From: Pararhizobium qamdonense
GTDB lineage: Bacteria > Pseudomonadota > Alphaproteobacteria > Rhizobiales > Rhizobiaceae
Length of the DNA: 64,000 bases
Reading direction: 5' to 3'
NCBI RefSeq assembly: GCF_029277445.1
Contig: NZ_CP119566.1
Span: 1 to 64,000, forward strand
Part shown: positions 9,671-18,480 of the stretch, piece by piece
Layout of the letters: every line of letters starts with the position of its first letter
Numbering within the stretch: the stretch's first letter is position 1
Position numbers and translations under genes: made by a program
Notes under the pieces: generated by a model
What the model saw: the letters and a program-made list of their open reading frames with translations, nothing else
Told to the model about the DNA's origin: nothing
The model's database searches: none

Positions 9671-11212
9671 CTATTTGTAAATGAAGCCGACATTGCCGTG
9701 ATACTGCCCGGTAGGGGCTGCCTGACGGGTGCCGTAGATACGATTGACTTCACCGAGAAATGCGCCCGACAGATCGTCGGTCGGATTGAAATTGTCATCC
9801 GGACGCGACAGGTCGCCGCGCGCCACCGGCTGAACCAGATAGGGCGTTGCGATGATGACCAGTTCGGTCTCGTTGCGAACGAAATCCTTGGAGCGGAACA
9901 GAGTGCCGAAAATCGGGATTTTCGATACGCCGGGAAGACCGGACATGGCCTGGCGGATATCGTCCTGGACAAGACCACCGATCACGATGGATCCCCCGGA
10001 GGGAAGCTCGACGCTGGTCGATGCCTTTCTGCGGCGGATCGACATATAGGTCTGGCCGGGAACATCGACCGCGTTGCCGTTGACGACCGAGCCCTGGAAC
10101 GTGGGCTCCGAAACTTCCGTGGCGATTTCCAGGCTGATGCGGCCCGGCCCCAGAACCACCGGCGTGAAATCCAGCCCGATCCCGTATTCAACGGTTTCGA
10201 CAGTCCGGCTCAAGACGCCCTTTTCGTCGATTTCCTGCTCGGACGGCAGACGATATTCGCCGCCGACGGAAAAGCTCGCCTTCTTACCGGAAATAGCAGT
10301 CAAGCTCGGCTCGGCCAGCGTGCGCATGACACCCGCCTGCTCCATTGCATTGAAATAACTGGCGAAGCCCATGGAGCCGGAACCGATCGAACCACCGATC
10401 TTGGAGGCGAATGCGTTGACCGCATTGCCAAGATTGGCCGGGTTGCGGAAGGTGATGCCGTTGCCGCTGGTCGAACTCTTGATCGACCCGCTGAAGCCCA
10501 GTTGCTTGAGGACCTGACGCGACACCTCGGCCACCGTCACCTTGAGCATGACCTGGTCTTCACCGTCGATCTTCAGAAGATTGACGATTTGGGACACCTG
10601 GCGGCGCTCGGCAAAAATATCCGCGTCGCCATTGTTGCCCTGCGCGGTGATATTGCGCGTGGTCGCCTCACCGCCCTTGATGAAGGCCTGGGCAAGTTCC
10701 TCAACGCGGGTGGAATCCAGCGGTGTGCGAACCGTGCCGGTCAGCACGATATTGTCCGAGATGATTTCGACCTTGATATCAGAATCCGGCAGGAAGCGTC
10801 TGAGATTGGCTTCCAGGCCGGAAATATCGCGTTCGATCTCCAGGTTGAGACTGACGATTTCCTCGCCGCCCGGACCAAAGACGAAGATGTTGGTTTGGCC
10901 GACCGTCTTTCCGAACAGATAGATGCGGCGCGAGCTTCGTGTTACGGCGTCTGCCAGCGTTGGGTCGGCGACCAGAATATCATGTGCATCCCGCGGCAGA
11001 TCGATCACCACCGCCTTGTTCAGACCCAGCTTGATGGTCTTCGTCACGCCGGGTCCACTATCGACGATGCGCACCAGCGACTGCGACGCCGCTTCGGCGA
11101 CGAAGGTTCCGGCAGGCAGGCCGGAAAAGGCCATGCAAAAGACCAAACCACCTGTGACAGAGTTCCGAAATCTGTTTCCGATCCGCTTCACGTTCCCCAC
11201 ATGCCCCCGCAT
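9671..11212 (-). CDS. cpaC: Tad pilus outer-membrane secretin CpaC/RcpA
   Basis: CpaC forms the gated outer-membrane ring through which the Flp pilus leaves the cell. The 513-residue product has a signal peptide, an N-terminal pilus-assembly domain (about 45-140), a BON-like/N1 region, and the secretin core from about 240 to 460, including the GGSIVIGGLVQDD motif. The ATG at 11212 overlaps the cpaB stop by one base (TGATG); a GTG one codon upstream is also possible. An N-domain similar to that of this protein is encoded separately at 13343. Confidence 0.95.
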   Translation of the reverse strand: MRGHVGNVKRIGNRFRNSVTGGLVFCMAFSGLPAGTFVAEAASQSLVRIVDSGPGVTKTIKLGLNKAVVIDLPRDAHDILVADPTLADAVTRSSRRIYLFGKTVGQTNIFVFGPGGEEIVSLNLEIERDISGLEANLRRFLPDSDIKVEIISDNIVLTGTVRTPLDSTRVEELAQAFIKGGEATTRNITAQGNNGDADIFAERRQVSQIVNLLKIDGEDQVMLKVTVAEVSRQVLKQLGFSGSIKSSTSGNGITFRNPANLGNAVNAFASKIGGSIGSGSMGFASYFNAMEQAGVMRTLAEPSLTAISGKKASFSVGGEYRLPSEQEIDEKGVLSRTVETVEYGIGLDFTPVVLGPGRISLEIATEVSEPTFQGSVVNGNAVDVPGQTYMSIRRRKASTSVELPSGGSIVIGGLVQDDIRQAMSGLPGVSKIPIFGTLFRSKDFVRNETELVIIATPYLVQPVARGDLSRPDDNFNPTDDLSGAFLGEVNRIYGTRQAAPTGQYHGNVGFIYK

Positions 11213-12021
11213 CACTTCTGCCCCATGGATGAATTGCCATCGCCCTTGACGATCGAGCCCGATTTGATCACCTGGATCGAGGGCCGCCCGTCGCCGCTCA
11301 AGAGATGATCGGCGGCGATCGTGTCCGGCTCCTGGGCATCCGCGACGCTGCGCAGCACCAGCGACAGGCGCTCCGCCATCTGCTGGGCAACCGTCATGAC
11401 CTTGGATTGATCCGGTGTCAGTTCCAGCGTGGCGGTCGTTCCAACCACGGACTTGGTTCCGTCTTCCTTCTCCTCGACCTGCTGGTCGATGGCGAGAACG
11501 CGAACATTGCTGAGAACGGTTTCGGTCAGGAAGTTTTCGTCATTCTTGCGGACCATGATCACGTCCACCCGGTCGTTCGGCAAGATGAACCCGCCAGCGC
11601 CGGTCGCCACGGTAATTTCGGTCGCAACAGCGCGTTTTCCGGCTGGCAACAGCGACGACATGATCCGGCTGGACGAATCCGCAATCTTTTCCTGGCGCAC
11701 CGGTTCGCCGTTGAACATCGGCAGGCGGACGACAACGCCCTGAAGATCGGTCACCGCGTTGGGACGAAGCTCCTCGGTGATCAATCCCTCGACAACACCG
11801 TCCTTGGGCCAGGAAAGCCAGTGTACGGAATCCGGGCTGAGCCTCGACCCCACGGGAAGACCCTTGCTGGCCACGAGAACATTGACGGTCGGCTCGCGCT
11901 CGATCACCGGCTCGGCCGTGCTGATCACGGTTTTGCCGCTGGTCAGCTTGAGTGCCAGCAATCCGGCCAGTCCCGCCGATGCGACAGCCACTGCCAGAAT
12001 AATAACGCGCACCGGTTTCAT
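11212..12021 (-). CDS. cpaB: Tad pilus periplasmic protein CpaB/RcpC
   Basis: CpaB/RcpC proteins are anchored periplasmic proteins with a SAF domain that help stabilise the secretin. The 269-residue product starts with a single membrane segment (about 5-27), followed by a SAF domain (about 50-115) and an RcpC domain to about 235. It is the first gene of the cpaB-cpaC-cpaD-cpaE-tadA-tadB-tadC operon, and a TATAAT hexamer lies upstream. It is separated from cpaA by 177 bases that carry this promoter. Confidence 0.92.
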   Translation of the reverse strand: MKPVRVIILAVAVASAGLAGLLALKLTSGKTVISTAEPVIEREPTVNVLVASKGLPVGSRLSPDSVHWLSWPKDGVVEGLITEELRPNAVTDLQGVVVRLPMFNGEPVRQEKIADSSSRIMSSLLPAGKRAVATEITVATGAGGFILPNDRVDVIMVRKNDENFLTETVLSNVRVLAIDQQVEEKEDGTKSVVGTTATLELTPDQSKVMTVAQQMAERLSLVLRSVADAQEPDTIAADHLLSGDGRPSIQVIKSGSIVKGDGNSSMGQK

Positions 12022-12078
12022 GATCTGTCCCTGCAGCCCGAGAATATGTCCGCTGCAGATTGATCAGCAATTGGTGTA

Positions 12079-12114
12079 ATTATAGTTAACGAGACGCTTA
12101 CATTCGTGGTTAAC
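12079..12114 (-). promoter_or_regulatory. putative promoter of the cpaB-tadC operon
   Basis: Read on the minus strand, a perfect TATAAT (12079-12084) is preceded by GTTAAC at 12085-12090 and again at 12109-12114. No good -35 hexamer is evident, and the upstream TTAA with TGTA seven bases later is a poor (two-mismatch) CtrA-like site. Promoter status is inferred from position, 58 bases before the cpaB ATG. Confidence 0.45.
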
Positions 12115-12198
12115 AAATGATTTGCACCAGAAATGGACACCGGTCCCGCCGCTTGTAGCTGACGGCCGGCGACGATGCCTCAAGATGGCGCAGAAAAA

Positions 12199-12711
12199 TT
12201 AACGCAGCTGGGAAAGTGCCGTCAACATCAGCGGCGAGGATGGATAGGCGAGGAAGCCGCCCACACAGATTGCGATACCGTAGGGGATTTTTTTGGCCGT
12301 GAACAGCAGATGCGGAACAGGAATTCCGGCGGCAAGGATCGTGTCTTCGCGGCTTCTCAACATCACGATCATAATGGTCAGCAGACCACCCAGGAATGAG
12401 ACATAGATGAGAAACTCTATCAGGGACGTGTTGAGGCCGAACCACACGGCGGTAGCGGTCAAGAGCTTGGCATCGCCGCCGCCCATGATGTTCATCGCAA
12501 ACAGCGTGAAACAAACGGCAAAAACGATCAAACCGGCCGCCAGATGCAGTCCGATCATTGTGACGCCAAAGCCCGTGAAAGGTGCCACCAAGATGAACGC
12601 GCCCAACAATATTGCGGGGATTCGGTTCGGAATGGTCATGGTGAGCAGATCGGAGATGGCCGCGATGGCCAGGCAAAGCGGCAGGATTACAAAGATAATA
12701 GCCTGTGTCAT
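12199..12711 (-). CDS. cpaA: prepilin peptidase CpaA/TadV
   Basis: CpaA is the A24-family aspartyl membrane peptidase that cleaves the leader from Flp pilin and pseudopilins. The 170-residue product is very hydrophobic, with about six membrane segments, the first catalytic Asp in ISDLLTMTIPNR and the second in the GGGDAK motif. The ATG at 12711 has GGAG six bases upstream; an in-frame TTG at 12723 is less likely. It lies between the pilin gene and the cpaB operon. Confidence 0.93.
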   Translation of the reverse strand: MTQAIIFVILPLCLAIAAISDLLTMTIPNRIPAILLGAFILVAPFTGFGVTMIGLHLAAGLIVFAVCFTLFAMNIMGGGDAKLLTATAVWFGLNTSLIEFLIYVSFLGGLLTIMIVMLRSREDTILAAGIPVPHLLFTAKKIPYGIAICVGGFLAYPSSPLMLTALSQLR

Positions 12712-12804
12712 CCTGCTCTCCAAATTGCTGATTTCAACCTACGCAACCGCACTTAAAAAATGGTGAAACACCCTGCGGAAGTACATTCAAGCAGTCGCAG
12801 TGAA

Positions 12805-12831
12805 AAAGCCGCTTCCACTGGGAGCGGCTTT
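12805..12831 (-). terminator. intrinsic terminator after the Flp pilin gene
   Basis: AAAGCCGCT pairs with AGCGGCTTT, extended by one wobble and two more pairs to a three-base loop. On the minus strand the stem runs into a T tract. It lies 28 bases after the pilin stop and would separate the abundant pilin message from cpaA. Confidence 0.85.
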
Positions 12832-12858
12832 CTCAAAATCAAACGGCTTCAAGCATTA

Positions 12859-13038
12859 TTACGGCTGGTTGTTATTAAGCTCGCCGGACAGGTTGGTGAA
12901 CGTCGTGTTCAACGAGGAACCGAGTGCACCGGCACCAGCAATCAGCGCAACAGAGATGAGGGCGGCGATCAGGCCGTATTCGATCGCGGTTGCGCCGGAC
13001 TCATCCTTCATGAAACGTGCAAAAATCTTGGTCATCAT
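12859..13038 (-). CDS. pilA: Flp family type IVb pilin
   Basis: This is the major subunit of the Tad pilus. The 59-residue product (58 if the second ATG at 13035 is used) has a short basic leader, then G|ATAIEYGLIAALI: cleavage after Gly, with Glu5 and Tyr6 of the mature protein as in all Flp pilins, followed by one hydrophobic helix and a short polar tail. AGGAG lies 4 bases before ATG 13038 and 7 before ATG 13035, so the second is slightly favoured. It has its own upstream region and terminator, as expected for a highly expressed pilin. Confidence 0.95.
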   Translation of the reverse strand: MMTKIFARFMKDESGATAIEYGLIAALISVALIAGAGALGSSLNTTFTNLSGELNNNQP

Positions 13039-13145
13039 ATCTCTCCTACTTCACTTTGTTTGTTCAGCACTGCCGCCAACTGTTTCCGTTGATCGGATGA
13101 GCACAACCTACAGAGGGTGAATTGCAATTCGCTTAAGGAAAAGAG

Positions 13146-13160
13146 TTACCGGAAGATTAA
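13146..13160. promoter_or_regulatory. near-consensus CtrA-type box upstream of the pilin gene
   Basis: TTAC (13146-13149), seven bases, TTAA (13157-13160): one mismatch from TTAA-N7-TTAA. It is about 110 bases upstream of the flp pilin start. CtrA activates pilA in Caulobacter; binding here is inference. The 304-base divergent region 13039-13342 holds no gene that I can support, only regulatory sequence. Confidence 0.4.
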
Positions 13161-13281
13161 CGGTTGGCACCCGTTTTCATGGTAAAAAGGCTGATAATTC
13201 GATCTATAAAATGCAATCCTTCTGTTTTCTCTTCATTGTTTGAGAGTGTTTCTCACTTTAAAACGAGCCAAAGGCAATGAT

Positions 13282-13296
13282 TTAACGCTTCATTCA
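13282..13296. promoter_or_regulatory. second near-consensus CtrA-type box, before the secretin N-domain gene
   Basis: TTAA (13282-13285), seven bases, TTCA (13293-13296), again one mismatch from TTAA-N7-TTAA. It ends 46 bases before the ATG at 13343, a position compatible with direct promoter control. AGGA at 13331-13334 is the likely ribosome site for that gene. Confidence 0.35.
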
Positions 13297-13342
13297 CCAA
13301 ACCATAGGATGCTGGTGCTATCCGCATCATCAGGACACAGCC

Positions 13343-13768
13343 ATGACATTGCACAATACAGCCATCGGCACGCGATTGCTGACAACGGCCCTCGCAATTC
13401 TGGCTTTTACCGCTTCATTTTCGGCGCTTCCGGCGGCCGCCGAAGACGAGATGCTGACCGTTTTCATGAACCAGGCGCGGGTGCTCAAGCTCGACCGGCC
13501 GGTCAGCAAGGTCATCGTCGGCAATTCCGACGTTGCCGATGCCACCGTTGCGGATGCAAAGACCATCGTTCTGACGGGCCGCTCCTTCGGAACGACGAAC
13601 CTTGTCATTCTCGATACGGATGGAAACGCCATCGTCGATGAGCGCATTCTGGTCTCGATCGATGAAGGAAACACCGTGCGGGTGTTTCGCCAGACAGTCC
13701 GTTCGGTGCTGTCGTGCACGCCAAATTGCGAAGAGCACGCGACACAAAAGACAACCGTTGCAAACTAA
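13343..13768 (+). CDS. secreted pilus-assembly N-terminal domain protein (stand-alone CpaC N-domain)
   Basis: The 141-residue product has a clear signal peptide (cleavage near PAAAED, residue 33) followed by one domain, about 36-115, resembling the N-terminal domain of the CpaC secretin encoded at 9671-11212: both contain the pattern of KV/DI-V-x-ADATV followed by an LTGRSFGTTNLVI-like strand. No secretin core follows. The C-terminus carries two Cys five residues apart (SCTPNC). It probably acts in the periplasm with the Tad channel; its exact role is not known to me. Confidence 0.82.
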   Translation: MTLHNTAIGTRLLTTALAILAFTASFSALPAAAEDEMLTVFMNQARVLKLDRPVSKVIVGNSDVADATVADAKTIVLTGRSFGTTNLVILDTDGNAIVDERILVSIDEGNTVRVFRQTVRSVLSCTPNCEEHATQKTTVAN

Positions 13769-13950
13769 ACAGCCGTTTTCCGTGCATTCTTGCAGGCATA
13801 TCAGTACCGGCCAATGCCGCAGCCAGCGAAGCAGCCAATCCTTATGATTGGGTAATGGTTTCCATTCAAATTATCGCCGTTCCTACATACGAAATATCAA
13901 CAGTCGCTTCCTAATATGCCTCACCATGGGGCGCATTGCGGAATGGCGAA

Positions 13951-14571
13951 ATGTTGAACGACCAAATTGAAAATACCGTGGCCGTTGAAAGTCACGGTCC
14001 TAGCAGAGACCGGCGCAGCCGTGGATTGTTGCGGCGCCTGTGCAAGGACAAAGCCGGCGCATCGGCAATCGAATTTGCCCTTCTCGCCTTGCCTTTCATG
14101 CTGGTCATCTTTGCTTCGCTTGAAACATTTACCGCGTTCACCGCCGAGCAGCTTTTCGCCAATGCGACGGAGACGATGGCACGCAAGGTGAGGACAGGCG
14201 AGATCAACGCTACCAACACCAGCAAGGAACAGTTCCGAAAAGCCTTCTGCAACGAGATTTCCATCATCATGACCTGCTCGGCGACTGAGGCGAAGACACC
14301 ATCGAAACTTTTCATCGATGTGCGGAGCTTTGCCACCTTTGCGCAAATCCCGAATGCCGTTCCGCGGAAAAGCGGTAATCTTGATACCAGCTCTTTCGAT
14401 TTCAAACCCGGCGGTCCGACGACGGTGACAATGGTGCGCGCTTACTATCGCTGGGAAGTCGTTACCGACCTCGTGCGCCCGTTTATCACCAACTTGCGCC
14501 CCGCCGGCACCAGCATGCCGAAAGACTACCTGATGGTATCGACATCCGCCTTCCGCGCCGAAAACTACTGA
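13951..14571 (+). CDS. TadE/TadG-family pseudopilin
   Basis: The product (206 residues from ATG 13951; an in-frame TTG lies at 13936) has a cytoplasmic leader followed by G|ASAIEFALLALPFMLVI, a prepilin-peptidase site with the TadE-type Glu-Phe and a hydrophobic helix, then a periplasmic domain with two Cys. TadE/F pseudopilins are needed for Flp pilus assembly. The gene is 10 bases before a second pseudopilin gene. The 182 bases upstream (13769-13950) show no further supported gene. Confidence 0.85.
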   Translation: MLNDQIENTVAVESHGPSRDRRSRGLLRRLCKDKAGASAIEFALLALPFMLVIFASLETFTAFTAEQLFANATETMARKVRTGEINATNTSKEQFRKAFCNEISIIMTCSATEAKTPSKLFIDVRSFATFAQIPNAVPRKSGNLDTSSFDFKPGGPTTVTMVRAYYRWEVVTDLVRPFITNLRPAGTSMPKDYLMVSTSAFRAENY

Positions 14572-14581
14572 GGAGCATTCC

Positions 14582-15190
14582 ATGAAGACCATGCGCTATC
14601 ACAGGGCATTGCTCTCCTGGAAACTGGAGGCTTTCAGTGCCTTCTGGCGTGACCGGAAGGGAACCGGGGCCATCGAATTCGCGATTATCGCTCCCCTGCT
14701 GATCATGGCCTATATCGGTTGTTTTGAAATCTCGGTCGGCTTCAACGTCGCCCGGAAAGTCTCGCGTGCCTCCAGCACTGTGGCTGACGTGCTGACACAG
14801 ATGCAGGCCGTCGATACGACAACGCTTGACGGCATGAAGGACGTCGCCAAGGCCGTCATGTCGCCTTTCCAAATGACGGATCAGCAATACACGCTGAAGA
14901 TGACCGGCATCAAAATGACGGCCCCAGGGCGCGGCGAAGTCGCATGGTCCTATGACCAGGCCGGCAAGGCGCCGTACAAAGCGGGTACCGTCGTCAATTT
15001 GCCCAGCGATATTCCCTCGACCAACACTTTCCTTGTCCGGTCGGAACTGGTCGTTCCGCACAAAATCTTGCTCTTCGCACCTGGTCTCTCCTCAAGCACG
15101 CTGAACAGCGTCGATATTTCCCGCACCACCTTCATGCGTCAGCGCCTCGGCACCGAGATGAAATGCAGCAATTGTCCGGTCTTCAGGTAG
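14582..15190 (+). CDS. TadE/TadF-family pseudopilin
   Basis: The 202-residue product has the processing site KG|TGAIEFAIIAPLLIMAYIG after a basic leader of about 30 residues, a single hydrophobic helix and a periplasmic domain ending in a CSNC pair. GAGGA-like sequence (14571-14576) precedes the ATG. With the neighbouring pseudopilin it completes the minor pilin set; no TadG with a von Willebrand domain is present in this window. Confidence 0.86.
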   Translation: MKTMRYHRALLSWKLEAFSAFWRDRKGTGAIEFAIIAPLLIMAYIGCFEISVGFNVARKVSRASSTVADVLTQMQAVDTTTLDGMKDVAKAVMSPFQMTDQQYTLKMTGIKMTAPGRGEVAWSYDQAGKAPYKAGTVVNLPSDIPSTNTFLVRSELVVPHKILLFAPGLSSSTLNSVDISRTTFMRQRLGTEMKCSNCPVFR

Positions 15191-15242
15191 GGCTTTCCCA
15201 TTGCGGGTTCATCGAGCGGATCGATGAGGGAACGGCCATCCG

Positions 15243-15266
15243 GCATATTGCGTATTTGCAATATGC
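15243..15266. other. perfect 9-bp palindrome between the pseudopilin and deoB genes
   Basis: GCATATTGC and GCAATATGC flank a six-base loop in the 176-base gap 15191-15366. There is no T tract, so an operator or weak hairpin is as likely as a terminator. It lies about 100 bases before the deoB ATG. Confidence 0.35.
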
Positions 15267-15366
15267 ACCGCCCCGGCGTATTTCTGCGCGCTTTCACCTG
15301 CGATGTAGCTGCGTCAGATGAAAATCATATTCGTACTGCCGCTGCGGCAGCATTTCTGGGTGGTTT

Positions 15367-16587
15367 ATGGCGCGTGCCTTTCTCTTTGTTCTTGATTCCT
15401 TCGGCATAGGCGGGGCGCCGGATGCGGCCGAATTCGGTGATGATGGCGCCGATACGCTTGGCCATATCGCCGAATTCTGTGCAGCGGGTGCCGGCGACCG
15501 GCAAGGGCTGCGAGAAGGACCGCTGACGCTGCCCAATATGGCGGCGCTCGGGCTCTTGCATGCCGCCAAACTCGCCAATAAACGCCTCCCCGCCGGCATG
15601 CCGCTGCCGGAGCGGGTGTTCGGGCTCTACGGTGCGGCCAGCGAAGTGTCGCGCGGCAAGGACACGCCATCCGGCCATTGGGAGATCGCCGGAACCCCCG
15701 TTGCCTTCGAGTGGGGCTATTTCCCGACGCAAGGCGACGCTTTCCCGGCGGATCTGGTCGAAGCGATCTGCCGCGAGGGCGGCGTGCCGGGTATTCTGGG
15801 CAATTGCCATGCCTCGGGCACCGATATCATTGCCCAATACGGCCAGGAGCATATGCGCACAGGCAAGCCGATCTGTTACACGTCCTCGGATTCCGTGTTC
15901 CAGATCGCCGCGCACGAGCAGTCCTTCGGGCTTGAGCGGCTGCTTGAATTTTGCCAGACCGTGCGGCGCCTGCTCGACGACTACAATATCGGCCGCGTCA
16001 TCGCCCGGCCCTTCGTTGGCACCACGCCCAAGGACTTCGTGCGCACCGGCAATCGCCGCGACTATTCGGTTCTGCCGCCGGAACCGACGCTGCTCGACCG
16101 GTTGAAAGAGGCTGGCCGTACGGTGCATGCCGTCGGCAAGATCGCCGATATCTTCGCCCATCAGGGTATCAGCCGGATGATCAAGGCGAATGGCAATATG
16201 GAACTGTTCGAGGCGACGCTGAAAACAATGGACGAAGCTGAAGACGGTGATCTGGTTTTCACCAATTTCGTCGATTTCGACATGCTCTACGGTCATCGCC
16301 GCGATGTGCCGGGTTATGCCGCAGCGCTTGAGGCTTTCGACCAGCGGCTTCCGGATCTCGACCGCAAGCTGAAGCCCGGCGACATCGTTATCCTGACGGC
16401 CGACCATGGTTGCGATCCAACCTGGCGCGGCACCGACCATACGCGCGAACGCGTGCCGATCCTGGTCTTCGGGCCGGGTATCCGCACCCGCTCGATCGGC
16501 GTCCTGCCGAGCTTTGCCGGGATCGGCGAGACGGTTGCCAAACATCTGGGCCTTGCGCCAGGCCTTCATGGGAGAAGTTTTCTGTGA
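15367..16587 (+). CDS. deoB: phosphopentomutase DeoB
   Basis: DeoB interconverts (deoxy)ribose 1-phosphate and 5-phosphate, linking nucleoside cleavage to central metabolism. The 406-residue product belongs to the alkaline-phosphatase superfamily with the metal motifs [13 protein letters not shown] at the N-terminus, [10 protein letters not shown] near 40 and [18 protein letters not shown] near 345; length matches the family. Its stop overlaps the adenosine deaminase start (GTGA). Confidence 0.97.
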   Translation: MARAFLFVLDSFGIGGAPDAAEFGDDGADTLGHIAEFCAAGAGDRQGLREGPLTLPNMAALGLLHAAKLANKRLPAGMPLPERVFGLYGAASEVSRGKDTPSGHWEIAGTPVAFEWGYFPTQGDAFPADLVEAICREGGVPGILGNCHASGTDIIAQYGQEHMRTGKPICYTSSDSVFQIAAHEQSFGLERLLEFCQTVRRLLDDYNIGRVIARPFVGTTPKDFVRTGNRRDYSVLPPEPTLLDRLKEAGRTVHAVGKIADIFAHQGISRMIKANGNMELFEATLKTMDEAEDGDLVFTNFVDFDMLYGHRRDVPGYAAALEAFDQRLPDLDRKLKPGDIVILTADHGCDPTWRGTDHTRERVPILVFGPGIRTRSIGVLPSFAGIGETVAKHLGLAPGLHGRSFL

Positions 16588-17552
16588 CCGCATATTTGAA
16601 AAAAGCCGAACTGCACTGCCATATCGAGGGCGCTGCCCAACCGGCGCTCGCCCAGATCATGGCGCAAAAATACAATGTCGATATCAGCGGCATCATCAAG
16701 GACGGAGCCTATGTCTGGGCAGACTTTACCCAGTTCCTGAAATGTTATGATGCCGTCGCCGAGCTTTTCCGTACGGAGGAAGATTATGCGCTTCTGGCCG
16801 AGACCTATCTGAGCGAACTTGCAGCGGCGGGCACGATCTACAGCGAGATCATCGTGTCCCCCGATCACGGCAATACGATCGGCATCGGCAGCGATGCGTA
16901 TATTCGCGGGCTGGCCGCAGGCATCGAGGCGGCCAGGGAAAAGACCGGCATCGAAGGCCGGATGATCATCACCATCATCCGGCATATGGGGCCAGACGCT
17001 GCCGAGCGTACCGCGCTTTACGCAGCCAGGCGCGACCATCCGCTGGTCACCGGTTTCAACCTTGCCGGCGACGAGCGCATGCACACGGTTGCGGATTTTT
17101 CCCGCGCCTTCGATATCGCCCGCGATTGCGGTCTTGGCCTCACCATTCATGCTGGCGAGATGGCCGGCGCTTCCAGCGTGCGCGATGCGCTCGATCACGT
17201 TCGCCCGGCGCGCATCAGCCACGGCGTGCGGGCGATCGAGGATGCGGATCTCGTCAGGCGCATTGCGAGCGAGGGTATCGTGCTGGAAACATGCCCCGGG
17301 TCCAACGTTTCGCTGCAGGTCTTTGCGGACTTTGCCGCGCATCCCTTGCGCGCACTTCATGCGGCCGGATGCCGGGTGACGCTGAATTCGGACGATCCGC
17401 CGTTCTTTCATACGTCGCTGAAACAGGAATATGAGATCGCCTCGCAGGTGATGGGCTTTTCCGATGACGAGATCAACGGCATGACCCGCACGGCGATCGA
17501 GGCTGCCTTCGTCGATGAACCGACGCGTGCACGCCTTCTCGCCTCTCTCTGA
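16584..17552 (+). CDS. add: adenosine deaminase
   Basis: The enzyme deaminates (deoxy)adenosine to (deoxy)inosine, a substrate of the PNP encoded nearby. The start is taken as GTG 16584, overlapping the deoB stop by four bases; this gives 322 residues beginning [16 protein letters not shown]. Visible family motifs are the zinc ligands in LHCHIEG, TIHAGE near 195, ISHGVRA near 222 and the SDDPPFF motif near 280. Longer in-frame starts inside deoB would add a non-homologous leader. Confidence 0.94.
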   Translation: MTAYLKKAELHCHIEGAAQPALAQIMAQKYNVDISGIIKDGAYVWADFTQFLKCYDAVAELFRTEEDYALLAETYLSELAAAGTIYSEIIVSPDHGNTIGIGSDAYIRGLAAGIEAAREKTGIEGRMIITIIRHMGPDAAERTALYAARRDHPLVTGFNLAGDERMHTVADFSRAFDIARDCGLGLTIHAGEMAGASSVRDALDHVRPARISHGVRAIEDADLVRRIASEGIVLETCPGSNVSLQVFADFAAHPLRALHAAGCRVTLNSDDPPFFHTSLKQEYEIASQVMGFSDDEINGMTRTAIEAAFVDEPTRARLLASL

Positions 17553-17683
17553 GACGAAGCTGCGTGCCTCTCATGAAACCGCTCGGCTGGGGATGACGCC
17601 GGAAAGCGCCGCTCAGGCCTTGCGGCGTCTCGCCTTTCCATGAAAAAAGAATTTAAATCCAAATTCCGCAGGAGGGCTTGGCC

Positions 17684-18313
17684 ATGGACGGCGTTACAGT
17701 CATCAATCACCCGCTTGTTCAGCACAAGCTGACCATCATGCGCAAGAAGGAGACCTCGACAGCAGGCTTCCGCCGCTTGCTGCGCGAAATCTCCACGCTG
17801 CTCTGCTACGAGGTCACCCGCGATCTCGAACTGACAATGGAAACCATTGAAACGCCGATGGAGACCATCCAGGCACCGGTGCTCGAGGGCAAGAAGCTGG
17901 TGTTCGCCTCGATCCTGCGCGCCGGAAACGGTCTTCTGGAGGGCATGCTGGAACTGGTGCCTTCCGCGCGCGTCTCGCATGTCGGCGTCTACCGCGATCA
18001 TGAAACGCTGGAAGCGGTCGAATATTATTTCAAGGCACCGGAAGCCATGTCCGAGCGGCTGGTCATCGTCGTCGATCCGATGCTGGCGACCGGCAATTCC
18101 TCGATTGCCGCCATCGACAAGCTGAAGGAGCGCGGCGCGAAGAACCTGCGGTTTCTCTGCCTGCTGGCAGCGCCCGAAGGCATCAAGAGTTTCCAGGCGG
18201 CACATCCGGACGTGCCGATCTTTACCGCGTCGATCGACAGCCACCTCAACGAACAGGGCTATATCGTGCCGGGTCTCGGCGATGCCGGCGACCGGATGTA
18301 CGGCACGAAGTAA
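17684..18313 (+). CDS. upp: uracil phosphoribosyltransferase
   Basis: Upp makes UMP from uracil and PRPP. The product (209 residues from ATG 17684) shows the PRPP-binding loop [12 protein letters not shown] near 135 and the uracil-binding C-terminus [23 protein letters not shown] at 17670-17675 lies 8 bases before the ATG, which favours it over the in-frame TTG at 17678. It follows deoB-add on the same strand after 131 bases, and a terminator follows. Confidence 0.97.
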   Translation: MDGVTVINHPLVQHKLTIMRKKETSTAGFRRLLREISTLLCYEVTRDLELTMETIETPMETIQAPVLEGKKLVFASILRAGNGLLEGMLELVPSARVSHVGVYRDHETLEAVEYYFKAPEAMSERLVIVVDPMLATGNSSIAAIDKLKERGAKNLRFLCLLAAPEGIKSFQAAHPDVPIFTASIDSHLNEQGYIVPGLGDAGDRMYGTK

Positions 18314-18396
18314 CGGCAAACAGCGGCCACACCCGGCGGCACACAGACCGGGAATGTCTTGCGGGTTCTTTAACCAGTTTTCCAACTCTGCACATC

Positions 18397-18422
18397 GCCG
18401 CCGGAAAATCCGGCGGCTTTTT
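18397..18422 (+). terminator. intrinsic terminator after upp
   Basis: GCCGCCGG, loop AAAAT, CCGGCGGC, then five T. It lies 84 bases downstream of the upp stop. Confidence 0.85.
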
Positions 18423-18480
18423 GCATCCTGTTAGCAGGCGTCATGCTTAGCTCTTGCGAGGTTACGCGTGGAGTTGATCA

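Noticed and set aside
9461..11308. 615-codon plus-strand frame antisense to cpaC and cpaD
   Set aside because: Shadow of the secretin gene with no domain of its own.
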